DNA of 64,000 nt. Origin: an uncultured Erysipelotrichales bacterium. GTDB taxonomy: Bacteria > Bacillota_I > Bacilli_A > Erysipelotrichales > Coprobacillaceae. The position numbers and the translations under genes were made by a program. Under the pieces are notes generated by a model, which did not search any database, was not told where the DNA came from, and saw only the letters and a program-made list of their open reading frames with translations. The DNA is taken from contig CAJTTM010000013.1 in the NCBI GenBank assembly GCA_910579135.1, forward strand, positions 1 through 64,000, given 5' to 3'. This document shows positions 18,798 to 28,042 of the stretch, piece by piece (the stretch's first letter is position 1; the number at the start of each line of letters is the position of its first letter).

Positions 18798-20177
18798 ATG
18801 AAGTCTACATTAATTAAAAAATGGATATTAGTTATTAGTATTACTTTGATGATTGCTTTAATTCCTAGTAACGAAGTTTTCATCAATTCAATAAAAGCTT
18901 ATACATGTATTACTATTTTCTCTGTCGCTTCATTTGCATTTTCTTTATTTGGCAATAATTTAATTCCTTCCCTAATTTTATTATTCGGATACAGATTTAT
19001 TGCCCCCACAACAACAATAATGTCTGGTTGGGCAAATGATACACCTTGGAGTGTTATAGGGATACTATTAATTGTAATAACAATGAATGATACAGGTTTA
19101 ATGAAACGTTTTGCATACAGTGTTCTCTCTATTATTGGTGGATCTTATGCAGGAATCTGCATTGGTATGTTCTTTGTTGGGTTTGCTTTCTCTTTTTTAG
19201 GTGATGCAGCTATTTTTGCTTTACTTATGATTTCTTATGGTTTAGTACATACTATGAAGTTAGAAAAAACAAAACCAGGTATTGGTATTATGATGGCTGC
19301 TTATTGCGGACTTACAGATGCTTTAACATTTGTATTTAATCCAACTGGATCAAATTGGATGTTTGGTCTTGCAAATGCTGGTAGCGATTTAGTCCCTGCA
19401 ACTACCAATCACATTGAATGGTTCCATGCTGGATCTATATTCTTGGTTTCTTATTTTTTGCTTCTTTTTTCAATTATTTATATTTATAAACCTAAAAAGA
19501 ACGAAAAATTAAATGGAAAAGATTATTTCAAAAACGAAATTAAACAAATGGGGAAATTCACACGTGATGAAAGTATAGTCGCAATATTGCTTATGCTCCT
19601 ACTTATCTATTTATTTACTACTACTTATCATAACTTACCAATGGTTTTAGGTTTTATAGCTGTGCCAATTATTTTAACGATACCTGGAGTTGATATACTA
19701 AAAACTGAAGATGTGAAAAAAATAGATTTCTCTATTCCAATTTTTATTGTTTCATGCCTAGCTATTGGATCTGTTTCAAATGAATTAGGTGTCGGTCAAA
19801 TTCTAGTAAATTTAATTACACCATACATAGTAACTAATAACATGTATGTATTATTCTTCTCACTATTTATAATGATATTTGGCTTGAATTTCATTATGAC
19901 ACCTGGTGCTATTTATGCAGCATTAATTACACCACTCACAACATTATCAATGTCTACATCAGGAGTTAACAATGTTTTTCCTCTTCTATTTATGGTTTTA
20001 ATTGGAACATTTAATATTTTGTTGCCCCACGAAATCGCTAATACTGTCGTCTTCTATTCGTTAGGTACAATGGATATGAAACAATTTATTAAGGCATTTG
20101 GATTAAGATTAGCAATTTATATTCCTACAATATTTATTGCTATATCATATTGGAAACTAATAGGTTTCTTAAATTAG
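18798..20177 (+). CDS. SLC13/DASS-like anion permease
   Basis: About 459 residues and ten or more membrane segments. The middle AYCGLTDALTFVFNPTGSNW and late FNILLPHEIANTVVFYSLG regions resemble the paired substrate-binding hairpins of divalent anion:sodium symporters and related ion-transporter superfamily members. The ATG at 18798 is chosen over an upstream GTG frame that reads through a stem-loop. No clear ribosome site is seen, so translation may depend on the upstream MFS gene. Confidence 0.6.
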   Translation: MKSTLIKKWILVISITLMIALIPSNEVFINSIKAYTCITIFSVASFAFSLFGNNLIPSLILLFGYRFIAPTTTIMSGWANDTPWSVIGILLIVITMNDTGLMKRFAYSVLSIIGGSYAGICIGMFFVGFAFSFLGDAAIFALLMISYGLVHTMKLEKTKPGIGIMMAAYCGLTDALTFVFNPTGSNWMFGLANAGSDLVPATTNHIEWFHAGSIFLVSYFLLLFSIIYIYKPKKNEKLNGKDYFKNEIKQMGKFTRDESIVAILLMLLLIYLFTTTYHNLPMVLGFIAVPIILTIPGVDILKTEDVKKIDFSIPIFIVSCLAIGSVSNELGVGQILVNLITPYIVTNNMYVLFFSLFIMIFGLNFIMTPGAIYAALITPLTTLSMSTSGVNNVFPLLFMVLIGTFNILLPHEIANTVVFYSLGTMDMKQFIKAFGLRLAIYIPTIFIAISYWKLIGFLN

Positions 20178-20203
20178 CTGTGTATATATTTACACAGCTT
20201 TTT
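20176..20203 (+). terminator. Terminator after SLC13-like permease gene
   Basis: AGCTGTGTA / TACACAGCT stem overlapping the stop codon and followed by TTTTT. Confidence 0.8.
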
Positions 20204-20313
20204 GTATTCATATATATTCAAAACCGCTTGTACTATTAGAGAACGCACTAATACTTAATATGATGATAAAATAGTATTGATAAAATTTAATCGTTATATA
20301 GGAGGAGAAGAAA

Positions 20314-21129
20314 ATGGAATATTCAAATTTTAAAAGTGTTGAAGGAAAAGTTGCAATCGTAACTGGTGGTGCTAGTGGTATTGGACGTGCAACTGTTGAA
20401 ACATTTGCAAAAAACGGAATGAAAGTTATTATTGCAGACATTTCTGATGAAACTGGAATTGCACTTTCAAAAGAACTAAAACAAGAAGGTTTATCTGTTG
20501 ACTTCTATCATACAAACATGATGGAAGAAACCGACATTGAAAATGTTGTAAAATTCGCAGTTGAAAAACATGGTAAATTACATGTTATGGTTAATAACGC
20601 TGGTATAGGTAGTGCGTTGCATCCAATTCACGAATTTGATTCAAAAACTATACGCAGAGTAACAGAAGTAAACTACATCGGTACATATTTAGGTATGAAA
20701 TATGCTGCTAAAGCCATGATTGAAACTGATTCTCGTGGAGCTGCTATCATTAATATTGGCTCTGCAGCCGCACAGATTTCAAGTGGAGGATATTCGCTAT
20801 ATGACTCAACAAAAGCTGCAGTTTTACGTTTAACAAAAGCTGGAGCTTTAGATTATGCTGAACACGATATCACCGTTAACTCTGTAAGTCCTGGTGTAAT
20901 TGAAACTGAAATCTATGCAAAATTATCACCTGTTCAATTACAACGTAGTTTATCAAAATGCCCAACAGGTCACATGGGTAAACCAAGTGACATTGCAAAT
21001 ATGTGCTTATTTCTAGCTACAGATATGGCTCGTTATGTTACTGGGGCTATTATTAATGTGGATGGTGGTCAAACTATTGGACCTTACATGCCATGCACAT
21101 GGGAAAATCCAGACACTAGAGAATTCTAA
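20314..21129 (+). CDS. Short-chain dehydrogenase/reductase
   Basis: This 271-residue classical SDR has the cofactor motif TGGASGIG near 17-24, an acidic residue after the second strand (IIADISDE, favouring NAD(H)), NNAG, the catalytic Ser in NIGSAAAQ and the YDSTK active site. The C-terminal GAIINVDGG is typical. The substrate is unknown. Hydroxysteroid dehydrogenases of gut anaerobes are one plausible class, given the neighbouring transporters, but nothing proves it. RBS AGGAGGAG precedes the ATG. Confidence 0.9.
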   Translation: MEYSNFKSVEGKVAIVTGGASGIGRATVETFAKNGMKVIIADISDETGIALSKELKQEGLSVDFYHTNMMEETDIENVVKFAVEKHGKLHVMVNNAGIGSALHPIHEFDSKTIRRVTEVNYIGTYLGMKYAAKAMIETDSRGAAIINIGSAAAQISSGGYSLYDSTKAAVLRLTKAGALDYAEHDITVNSVSPGVIETEIYAKLSPVQLQRSLSKCPTGHMGKPSDIANMCLFLATDMARYVTGAIINVDGGQTIGPYMPCTWENPDTREF

Positions 21130-21844
21130 TACTCTTTAAATCAAACAATAATTTCTTAAGACATTATCGATGAATGATAGTGTCTTTTTTAGTTTAATAT
21201 TGTTTAAACACCTTAATAAAGCAAAGATGATTTTATAGTCACCGTTTACTTCTATACATCTAGTAAAAAAACTGTGCCTTAAAAATACAAGTGTTTAGAT
21301 TTAATGAAACACTGCTATACAACTTTTTTATTAATTTGTACTATAATTCACTGCTCATTGTAGATAGACATGAAGATAAGTTGAAATCATTCTAAAGGTT
21401 TCTGGTGATGTTACTTTCTATGCACATTGGACTTTTTGGTAAAGTCATTGCCAATCCTTCAATCAATCCAATGTTTAATTCATGAATAATTCTTCTATAA
21501 GAATCTATAATTCTCTTATAATAATCATAGGTTAATTTATTTTTATATCGATTTCAATCAAAAAAATCTTTTGCTATAAAATATTGTTTAATTTTATAAG
21601 CATCTTATTTCAAGTTGTAATCCGTGATTATTACATTTCTTCTAATATTTACTGCAGTTAAGCATATCTCTTTTTATTACTTAGTCAATAAAATCATCAT
21701 TATATAATTTTTACATTCATTTTTCAAACAATATTAATAACATTCCATGAAAAGAAAAAGCCTTGAATTAATCAAGGTTTTATTATATATCTTTGATTTC
21801 TACTATTAAGTCTATCTGATATTGTCATTTTAACGATATGTTAT
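21130..21844. other. Gene-poor stretch with decayed coding remnants
   Basis: No intact gene is seen. On the minus strand, around 21400-21540, a short readable frame gives YDYYKRIIDSYRRIIHELN then GLIEGLAMTLPKSPMCIE before being broken by stops. Its family is not recognised. A weak stem follows the SDR gene (AAGACATTATC / GATAGTGTCTT, about 21158-21188) and can serve as its terminator. Confidence 0.4.
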
Positions 21845-22420
21845 TCAATAACAGGATTCATATCATTCTTTCTAAATGTTTCTTTAGACTTCCATTCTAA
21901 TCCATTAATAATCTCGTTGTATAAGGAATATCATATTCCCATGACATTCAATGGCTTATTCGCATATTCACTCAAATAAATTACTCATTAACTCATAAAC
22001 AACTTTTGCAGGTAGAGCCATAAAGATACATTGACCGCCACTAAAAACACCTTCTTCTCCTTGTCTAAATTCTCCTGCTCCATCAATAATAGACTTTCCC
22101 ATTACATTATGTAAACTTTTTAAACCATCAAGATGATAAGGATTTATTCTTGAAATCTTCTCATAAGCAATATATGTCTTGAATTTCCTTTCTTTCTCCT
22201 AAAACAAGTTGTCCATTAATAACATCTTTAACTTGATTTAAAGAAAGAGAATTGACTTCAATTTTTAATGAAGAATGTATAATTATTCTTTCTTAAATAA
22301 AGTTTAGAATTTAGGTTTTCTATCATACTCATCTTACCTAACCTTTCGAGAATTGAGGATATATAATCTCTCATTATATAAGTAGCGCCAAAAGGTGGTT
22401 GATCCTTTTACATTTCCACC
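21845..22420 (-). pseudogene. Broken Fic-family gene
   Basis: Several minus-strand pieces in different frames match the Fic family. IHSSLKIEVNSLSLNQVKDV and INGQLVLGERKEIQDI (about 22165-22275) are followed after a frameshift by YEKISRINPYHLDGLKSLHN and GKSIIDGAGEFRQGEEGVF (about 22010-22175). A tail fragment (NGLEWKSKETFRKND) follows near 21850-21910. The catalytic HPFxxGNGR block is absent, and stops break the frame repeatedly. Fic proteins AMPylate target proteins; this copy cannot be functional. Confidence 0.75.
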
Positions 22421-22587
22421 TCTCTTTTCTTGCTTGCTATCTCATTTCATTATAACATAGAATAAATATAATAAAGTCTATTATCACTAATATTAAGATA
22501 ATTTTCTAAAATATACTTAACTCAACTTTAAGTTTGTATATTTATGATCATGTTTTTGATAAGATAATAAATGAAAAGAGAGGTATT

Positions 22588-23046
22588 ATGAATAATGAAA
22601 AGATTGGTAAATTTATTGCAGAATGCAGGAAAGATAAAGCCTTAACTCAAATACAATTAGCAAACAAATTAGGAGTATCAGATAGAGCTGTTTCAAAATG
22701 GGAAAGAGGTATAAATATGCCTGATGTTTCTTTGTTTGAGCCATTATGTGAAGAATTAAATATTTCTATAAATGATCTCATTTCAGGAGAGAGATTAAAT
22801 GATAATGAATATAAAACAAAAGCAGAAGAAAATATAATAAAGTTATTTTCAAGTCAAAAGAATATATTTTATTTTAAAGTCATTGCTAGAAGTTTAATAA
22901 TTTGTGCAATAATCATTTTATTCCTTCTACCCGATACATTAAATATGACTTTAAAACAAAATATTGTTGTACGTTTAATTGGAGTATTTATATTTGGATG
23001 TGGAAATTTTTTAGAATATTATATTCAATCTACATTTTATAACTAA
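22588..23046 (+). CDS. XRE-family regulator with membrane tail
   Basis: About 152 residues. The N-terminal helix-turn-helix (LTQIQLANKLGVSDRAVSKW) is typical of XRE proteins that end in membrane anchors, and two hydrophobic segments follow (about 92-109 and 119-137). The ATG at 22588 follows AAAGAGAGGT; the longer upstream frame has no ribosome site. The target is unknown. Confidence 0.8.
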   Translation: MNNEKIGKFIAECRKDKALTQIQLANKLGVSDRAVSKWERGINMPDVSLFEPLCEELNISINDLISGERLNDNEYKTKAEENIIKLFSSQKNIFYFKVIARSLIICAIIILFLLPDTLNMTLKQNIVVRLIGVFIFGCGNFLEYYIQSTFYN

Positions 23047-23051
23047 AAAAA

Positions 23052-23088
23052 AATAATAATGAGTTTATCTCACTATTATTCTTTTTTT
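23052..23088. terminator. Bidirectional terminator
   Basis: AATAATAATGAG / CTCACTATTATT stem (one mismatch), flanked by A and T runs, between convergent genes; it overlaps the end of the BspA-like gene. Confidence 0.75.
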
Positions 23089-24953
23089 AATTGATAAAAT
23101 AAACAAACAAGTATCATAAAACTTCCTATAACCATTTCTATCCATAAGATCATATTTGTTTGATCCTTTGTTTTGACTTCTTTTAATATAGTTTTCCTTT
23201 CTCTCTCTACTAAAACTTCAGAATTATGATTTTCTTTATCCTTCGTTTCAGAAGTTTTCATAGGCAATACAGTCACCTCACAAGTTGCAGTCAATCCATT
23301 ACTTGTTTCAACAGTTATAGTCGCCTGACCTTGAGATACAGCAAGAATATGACCATTATCAACAGTTACAACACTTGTATCTGTTGAATCCCAACTTAAT
23401 ATTTGACTATCTGTAGTATTATCTGGAACAATAGTTCCTATTAATGTATATTCCTCTCCTTTATCTAAAGTAAGAGTTGTTTGATTTAAACTTATAGCAG
23501 TAATAGGAATATTAATGATAGGTTCTTCAACTGTAACAAGGCATTGTGCTTCTTTTCCATTGCTTGTTTTAACTGTAATAATTGCTTCTCCTTTTGACAA
23601 TGCTGTTATATGACCTTTATCATCAACTGATACTACATCTGGATGATTTGAACTCCAACTTAAAATCTTACTATCGGTTGTATTTTGAGGATAAATTGTT
23701 CCAATTAATGTATATGTATTTCCTTTACTTAATGTTATATTTGTTTGATTTAAAGTAATAGAAGTAATATGTATATTAGGATCAATAACCTTCACTTTAC
23801 ATATCGCTTCTTTTCCATTACTTGTTTTTACTGTAACTGTTGCTTCTCCATATGATAATGCTGTAACCTTACCTTTTGAATCAACCTTCACAATATCTGG
23901 ATGACTAGAAGTCCAAGTTAATTTTTTATTTGTGGTATCACTTGGATTAATTGTAGCTTTTAAAGTAACACTATCTCCTATATGTAATGATAAAGATGCT
24001 TTATCTAATTTTACTGATGAAGCAAGTATCTTTATAATTTCATATGGAATATGATTCTCTTTTGCATACCATAAAGCATATGACTTTGGATAAACCTTTA
24101 ATGTTAATTTATTACAATCATAGAAAGCATCTTCACCTATATCAGTTACTGTTTTAGGAATAACTAAACTTTTTAAACGAATACAGCCATCAAACGCACT
24201 ATCTCCTATGTTTGTTACAGTATCAGGAATAATCATACTCTCTAAACTTGTACAATCGCTAAATGTAAAATCTGATATTTTTGTAATTTCACTTTGAATT
24301 GTAATATTAGTTAAACTTTCACATTCGCTAAATGCACTCTCTCCTATATTTGTCACACTACTAGGAATTGTTATTTCTTTTAAATTTGTACATTCATTAA
24401 AAGCATAATCCCCTAATGTTTTTACACTATTTGGTATAGTAATATTCGTTAGACTACTACAACAATCAAATACTCCTTCTTCAATAGTTGTAACACTACT
24501 AGGAATTGTTATCTCTTTAAGGTTACTACATTCACTAAATGTATATTCTAATAATTTCTTTATTTTTGTAGGTAACTTTACATTTGTTAAACTCGTACAT
24601 CCACAAAATGCATAATCCCCTATTGCTGTGACACTATTAGGAATAGAAATACTTTTTAAACTTGTACAATCGCTAAATGCTAAACTTCCTATGTTTTTAA
24701 TACTCTTTGGAATTGTTACACTTTCTAAAGTATCACAACAAGAAAATGAATCTTCTCCTAAACTCGTCACTGATACTCCATCTATTTGAGATGGAATTGT
24801 TAGATTTATATCTTCTCCACTATAAGCTTGAATTTCAATTGTTCCATCACTTAATAATTCATATTCAAAATCATCTATCAAAGCATTCGCTGAATGAATA
24901 GAAACCATTGAAATTGTTACTAATAAAACTAAACATACTTTCATTAATTTCAT
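23076..24953 (-). CDS. Secreted/surface BspA-type leucine-rich repeat protein with Big2 domains
   Basis: This 625-residue protein has a signal peptide (MKLMKVCLVLLVTISMVSIH, cleaved near SANA). About nine BspA/TpLRR repeats with the pattern ITIPSSVTxIGExAFxxCxSL follow, at about 45-290. Three bacterial Ig-like (Big2) domains come next, with SLSLHIGDSVTLKA, ITLSKGNTYTLIG and LTLDKGEEYTLIG starts. A final membrane helix (MVIGSFMILVCLFYQL) with a short basic tail anchors it. There is no LPXTG. Such proteins bind host surfaces or other microbes. The near-identical repeats at DNA level make copy-number change likely. Confidence 0.9.
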   Translation of the reverse strand: MKLMKVCLVLLVTISMVSIHSANALIDDFEYELLSDGTIEIQAYSGEDINLTIPSQIDGVSVTSLGEDSFSCCDTLESVTIPKSIKNIGSLAFSDCTSLKSISIPNSVTAIGDYAFCGCTSLTNVKLPTKIKKLLEYTFSECSNLKEITIPSSVTTIEEGVFDCCSSLTNITIPNSVKTLGDYAFNECTNLKEITIPSSVTNIGESAFSECESLTNITIQSEITKISDFTFSDCTSLESMIIPDTVTNIGDSAFDGCIRLKSLVIPKTVTDIGEDAFYDCNKLTLKVYPKSYALWYAKENHIPYEIIKILASSVKLDKASLSLHIGDSVTLKATINPSDTTNKKLTWTSSHPDIVKVDSKGKVTALSYGEATVTVKTSNGKEAICKVKVIDPNIHITSITLNQTNITLSKGNTYTLIGTIYPQNTTDSKILSWSSNHPDVVSVDDKGHITALSKGEAIITVKTSNGKEAQCLVTVEEPIINIPITAISLNQTTLTLDKGEEYTLIGTIVPDNTTDSQILSWDSTDTSVVTVDNGHILAVSQGQATITVETSNGLTATCEVTVLPMKTSETKDKENHNSEVLVERERKTILKEVKTKDQTNMILWIEMVIGSFMILVCLFYQLKKE

Positions 24954-25027
24954 TATTTCACCCTCTTTATATCTACATAAAATAATATCACATTTTAAAA
25001 ATGTATTAAATAAAAAAATTTAATTAA

Positions 25028-25057
25028 AAAAGTTTATACACAAGTGTACAAACTTTT
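25028..25057 (-). terminator. Terminator after small Cys protein
   Basis: AAAAGTTT-A-TACAC and GTGTA-C-AAACTTTT form a long stem with two loop bases, overlapping the stop of the small cysteine protein. It is followed by TTTTTAATT on the minus strand. Confidence 0.65.
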
Positions 25058-25268
25058 AATCATCATCTTGCACTCTTGCACAAGTTTCACATCTTCCTAA
25101 ATCATTTAATTCCAACTTAGATAATGTTTTTGTAAGTTCTCTATAAATTGCTGTATTTTCAAGATTATTACAAAAACCTTCACTTTCTATAACCAGACTA
25201 TAACCCTTATGTTTACATATAACACAAGTATTGATATATTTTTTAGCAGCTATATTCCATTTTTCAAT
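25056..25268 (-). CDS. Small conserved-looking cysteine protein, start uncertain
   Basis: A minus-strand frame reads IEKWNIAAKKYINTCVICKH and later NDLGRCETCARVQDDD, with two CxxC pairs that could bind zinc. It begins 27 bases after the stop of the upstream LamG-like gene. There is no ATG, GTG or TTG in frame: an AAGAAGG site is followed 12 bases later by ATT. Either a rare ATT start is used, or the true start was lost by a frameshift. Function unknown. Confidence 0.45.
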   Translation of the reverse strand: MEKWNIAAKKYINTCVICKHKGYSLVIESEGFCNNLENTAIYRELTKTLSKLELNDLGRCETCARVQDDD

Positions 25269-25295
25269 ATATAATGAATACCTTCTTTTTTTATG

Positions 25296-25922
25296 CTATG
25301 TGACATTTTTATCTCCTATTGTTATTTTTAAATCCTTAAAATATGCTGCTGTACCAATATCCACAAACAAACCAATTGAACCCTTTAAATCAGCTCCATG
25401 TTTCATATCATTTACAATCAAAACTAATTGATCATTAATATAAAACCTTGCATGTTCATTTTCAATAATTGCTTTTAAAGTTATCCATTCATTTAAATCA
25501 ATATCAACTGGTGCCTCATATCGAGTTATCTGATGTTCTCTAAAATAAGCAAATGTATACTTTGGATATGAGAAATATTGACAACCATGAGCTTTTCTTA
25601 TAGGATCCTGACATTGTTTTCCATTTGTGGGTCTAACATAAAAAGATTCAAACTTTGTATCATCTTCATTAATTCTATAGGCTATACCAATAAAACCTCT
25701 TGCAAAATCAGGAGCATCCTCTAATAAACGACTTAACATCTTGACTTCTATAATTCCATTATTAAAAGATATATCTTTTAATTTTACATATGTATTTTCA
25801 TCAAATTCCATTAATTTATCTTTTTTTACAACTCTGAGTACATCCTCATCATTTAATTTTACTTTCTTTATATCTGTATGAACAGCTATACAATTATCTA
25901 AATTTAAATCAATACTTTCCAT
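25296..25922 (-). CDS. LamG/DUF1080-like jelly-roll protein
   Basis: About 208 residues. The pattern of VEVKMLSRL-like strands, RGFIGIAYRI, FESFYVRPTNG, WITLKAIIENEHARFYIND and GSIGLFVDIGTAAYFKDLKI matches the concanavalin-A-like fold of DUF1080/LamG proteins, which bind or cleave glycans. There is no signal peptide. The start at 25922 is set by GGAGG nine bases upstream; a longer frame lacks one. It follows the HxlR regulator gene in the same direction. Confidence 0.7.
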   Translation of the reverse strand: MESIDLNLDNCIAVHTDIKKVKLNDEDVLRVVKKDKLMEFDENTYVKLKDISFNNGIIEVKMLSRLLEDAPDFARGFIGIAYRINEDDTKFESFYVRPTNGKQCQDPIRKAHGCQYFSYPKYTFAYFREHQITRYEAPVDIDLNEWITLKAIIENEHARFYINDQLVLIVNDMKHGADLKGSIGLFVDIGTAAYFKDLKITIGDKNVT

Positions 25923-25993
25923 GACTAATACCCTCCTAATAAATTTATTATATAGTTCTTTACAGATTGAGTAAAGTAGGCACAAAAAAGTGC

Positions 25994-26320
25994 CTACTTA
26001 TTTTCTTGTTTATAATATTGACCCCATTGTGCCATTGTTTCTATAACTGGTTTCATTGATAATCCTAACTCACTTAAACTGTATTCTACTTTTGGTGGAA
26101 CTTCCTTATAATCAGTTCTTATAACAATACCATCTTCAACCATTGATTTTAATGAGGATGTTAAAACTTTTTGAGATATTCCAGATAGTGATTTTTTTAA
26201 TTCATTATAACGCTTTGTCCCTGTTAATAAATCTCTTAAAATAAGTAATTTCCATTTACTTCCAATGAGTTGTACTGTTGTTGCGACTGGGCATTCAGGT
26301 AAATCTTCTTTTTTTATCAT
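25994..26320 (-). CDS. HxlR-family winged-helix regulator
   Basis: About 108 residues with the HxlR signature CPVATTVQLIGSKWKLLILR and LKKSLSGISQKVLTSSLKSM. The ATG at 26320 overlaps the stop of the DUF5714 gene (ATGA), so the two are translationally coupled. HxlR regulators often sense redox or electrophiles. The DUF5714 protein and the LamG-like protein are the likely regulated genes. Confidence 0.85.
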   Translation of the reverse strand: MIKKEDLPECPVATTVQLIGSKWKLLILRDLLTGTKRYNELKKSLSGISQKVLTSSLKSMVEDGIVIRTDYKEVPPKVEYSLSELGLSMKPVIETMAQWGQYYKQENK

Positions 26321-27015
26321 TGTTCCTGACCCCTTTGATGAAAAGGACATCTTTCTTTAATATATTGATTATTCTTAAAAGAACGTTGACATATAATATC
26401 AATGTACTGCATTTCAATATTGAACTTTTCTTTCACAAATTCAATAGCAGTTAAAATAGATAAATAGGAATCACGCTTACAACATCTTGGCCCATTTATT
26501 TCTCCTATTTTTTCTAATGCCTTAGAAGTCATCTGATTAGATAATCCCCATTCTTTATAAGATAGTGGTGTGGATTTTGTAATAATAGATATAAACATTC
26601 CACTACTTATTCCAGCTCCACATGCACCCCAAAAGCCACAACTTCCTCCAGGAACCTGTTTTCCTCTTTTTTGCATCTCTAATAAAGCACTTTTTAAATC
26701 TATATCTCCTCCCGCATTTTTATAAGCTGTAAGTAATGCTGAACCAACCATAATATGATGTTCAGGTCCATGCATATGACAGATATCTAAATTCATCAAT
26801 CTTTCCATAATTTGAATTGGATTTTGCGATGTTTCATTTAAACATACAGCCATAATGCTATCTATTCCTTTCATATGACATTCGTTACACACATAATGTC
26901 CTTTAATACATCTAGTATGGCTATATTCTTTTTTATGACAAATCATACATTCCATTATTTCTTCTTGTTCAAGATATTCTAAAGGTTCTTTACAAATCAA
27001 ACATTCTTCTTGCAT
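26317..27015 (-). CDS. DUF5714-like cysteine-rich protein
   Basis: About 232 residues. The N-terminal half carries zinc-ribbon-like pairs (CLICKEPLEY, CMICHKKEYSHTRC, YVCNECH). The C-terminal part has a GGSCGFWGACGAGISSG motif, GPRCCKRDSY and HGPEHHIMVG, which together fit the DUF5714 family. The many Cys/His residues suggest Fe-S or zinc binding. No activity is established. It is coupled with a downstream HxlR regulator. The start at 27015 follows AAAGGAAAT. Confidence 0.65.
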   Translation of the reverse strand: MQEECLICKEPLEYLEQEEIMECMICHKKEYSHTRCIKGHYVCNECHMKGIDSIMAVCLNETSQNPIQIMERLMNLDICHMHGPEHHIMVGSALLTAYKNAGGDIDLKSALLEMQKRGKQVPGGSCGFWGACGAGISSGMFISIITKSTPLSYKEWGLSNQMTSKALEKIGEINGPRCCKRDSYLSILTAIEFVKEKFNIEMQYIDIICQRSFKNNQYIKERCPFHQRGQEQ

Positions 27016-27207
27016 TGGTTTATTTCCTTTCATAACACTTATTTATTAATAGAATAATATAATAAATTATTGTTAACATATGTAAACCCCTGTATCTTAC
27101 TTTATTCTATAGATATATTATATCATACTTTATTTATCTATAAAAAAGAGTATTATAAATTGATTTTTCAAATGATTCTATTCATATTTTTCTAATTATT
27201 AGATATT

Positions 27208-27687
27208 TTATTCTTGTATAAACAACTCTCTCTTGAGTTTTACTAAATATTCTGTTGTATCTTCTTCAAATTGTTTTTCTCCAGTTAATTGAAAACCATG
27301 CTTTCGATAAAAGGAAATAGCTTTTTTATTTTTTTCTAACGCCCATAAATGATCAGCATGATGGTCATGAATTGCATATTCTATTAATTCATGACCAATT
27401 CCTTGATTTTGAAAAAATGTATCTACATATAATTTACAAATCTCTGTTTTATCCATTTGAATAAATCCTTTAATGACACCATCATCAAAAACATATAAAT
27501 TTTGTATGTCTTCTTTTAAATAATGATCTATGAATGATACAACCTGCAATTCTTTAAAAGAATATTGAATATCATTAAATATAGGAAAATAATTCACTCT
27601 ATTATTAAATATAAATATTTCTGCTATTCTTGATAGATCATTGATCCTCGCTTTTCTTATATATATATTATGCTCTTCTATCATCAT
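27208..27687 (-). CDS. GNAT-family acetyltransferase
   Basis: This 159-residue GNAT protein has YIRKARINDLSRIAEIF at the start and the acetyl-CoA loop FQNQGIGHELIEYA, followed by NKKAISFYRKHGFQLTGE. The substrate is unknown. Its first ATG overlaps the stop codon of a short upstream frame (27684-27827), so translation may be coupled to it. Confidence 0.85.
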   Translation of the reverse strand: MMIEEHNIYIRKARINDLSRIAEIFIFNNRVNYFPIFNDIQYSFKELQVVSFIDHYLKEDIQNLYVFDDGVIKGFIQMDKTEICKLYVDTFFQNQGIGHELIEYAIHDHHADHLWALEKNKKAISFYRKHGFQLTGEKQFEEDTTEYLVKLKRELFIQE

Positions 27688-27827
27688 TGTTTTACTCCTT
27701 TAATGCCATTATTGGTACTACAAAAATCCCATCTTCTATTTTGGTCTATACATATTGCTTTAAATGTGAATAAATATGATTCTATCTGTCTATCAATAAT
27801 TCGAGATTTATAATCTTTTTTATTCAT
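27684..27827 (-). pseudogene. Short frame resembling the start of a DUF4143-type AAA ATPase
   Basis: A 47-codon frame with an excellent site (GAGGTGATACAAT before ATG) begins MNKKDYKSRIIDRQIESYLF then TFKAICID. This resembles the N-terminus of AAA ATPases that continue with a P-loop (IEGPKWCGKT); here that continuation is lost. It ends by overlapping the GNAT start. It may be a remnant now serving as a leader for the acetyltransferase gene. Confidence 0.4.
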
Positions 27828-28042
27828 ATTGTATCACCTCATATCATCATTATATATTAATCCACTATATTTTGAAAGATTAACACGTGATATTTTATCA
27901 TTTTAAACCTTTAAATCACATAATAGAAACCCATTCTTTTTTGACGCATTATTAATATCAATACATAACCAAGAAAAATATACTAATAAATAAAAGCAAG
28001 AAGCTTTTCACTATTAAAATACTCCTTACTCTATTCAATATA

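Noticed and set aside
20314..21129. Firm call of a bile-acid hydroxysteroid dehydrogenase
   Set aside because: General SDR motifs do not define the substrate.
24060..24780. CRISPR-like array from regular repeats
   Set aside because: The periodic repeats encode leucine-rich repeats of the BspA-like protein; spacers are coding and not unique.
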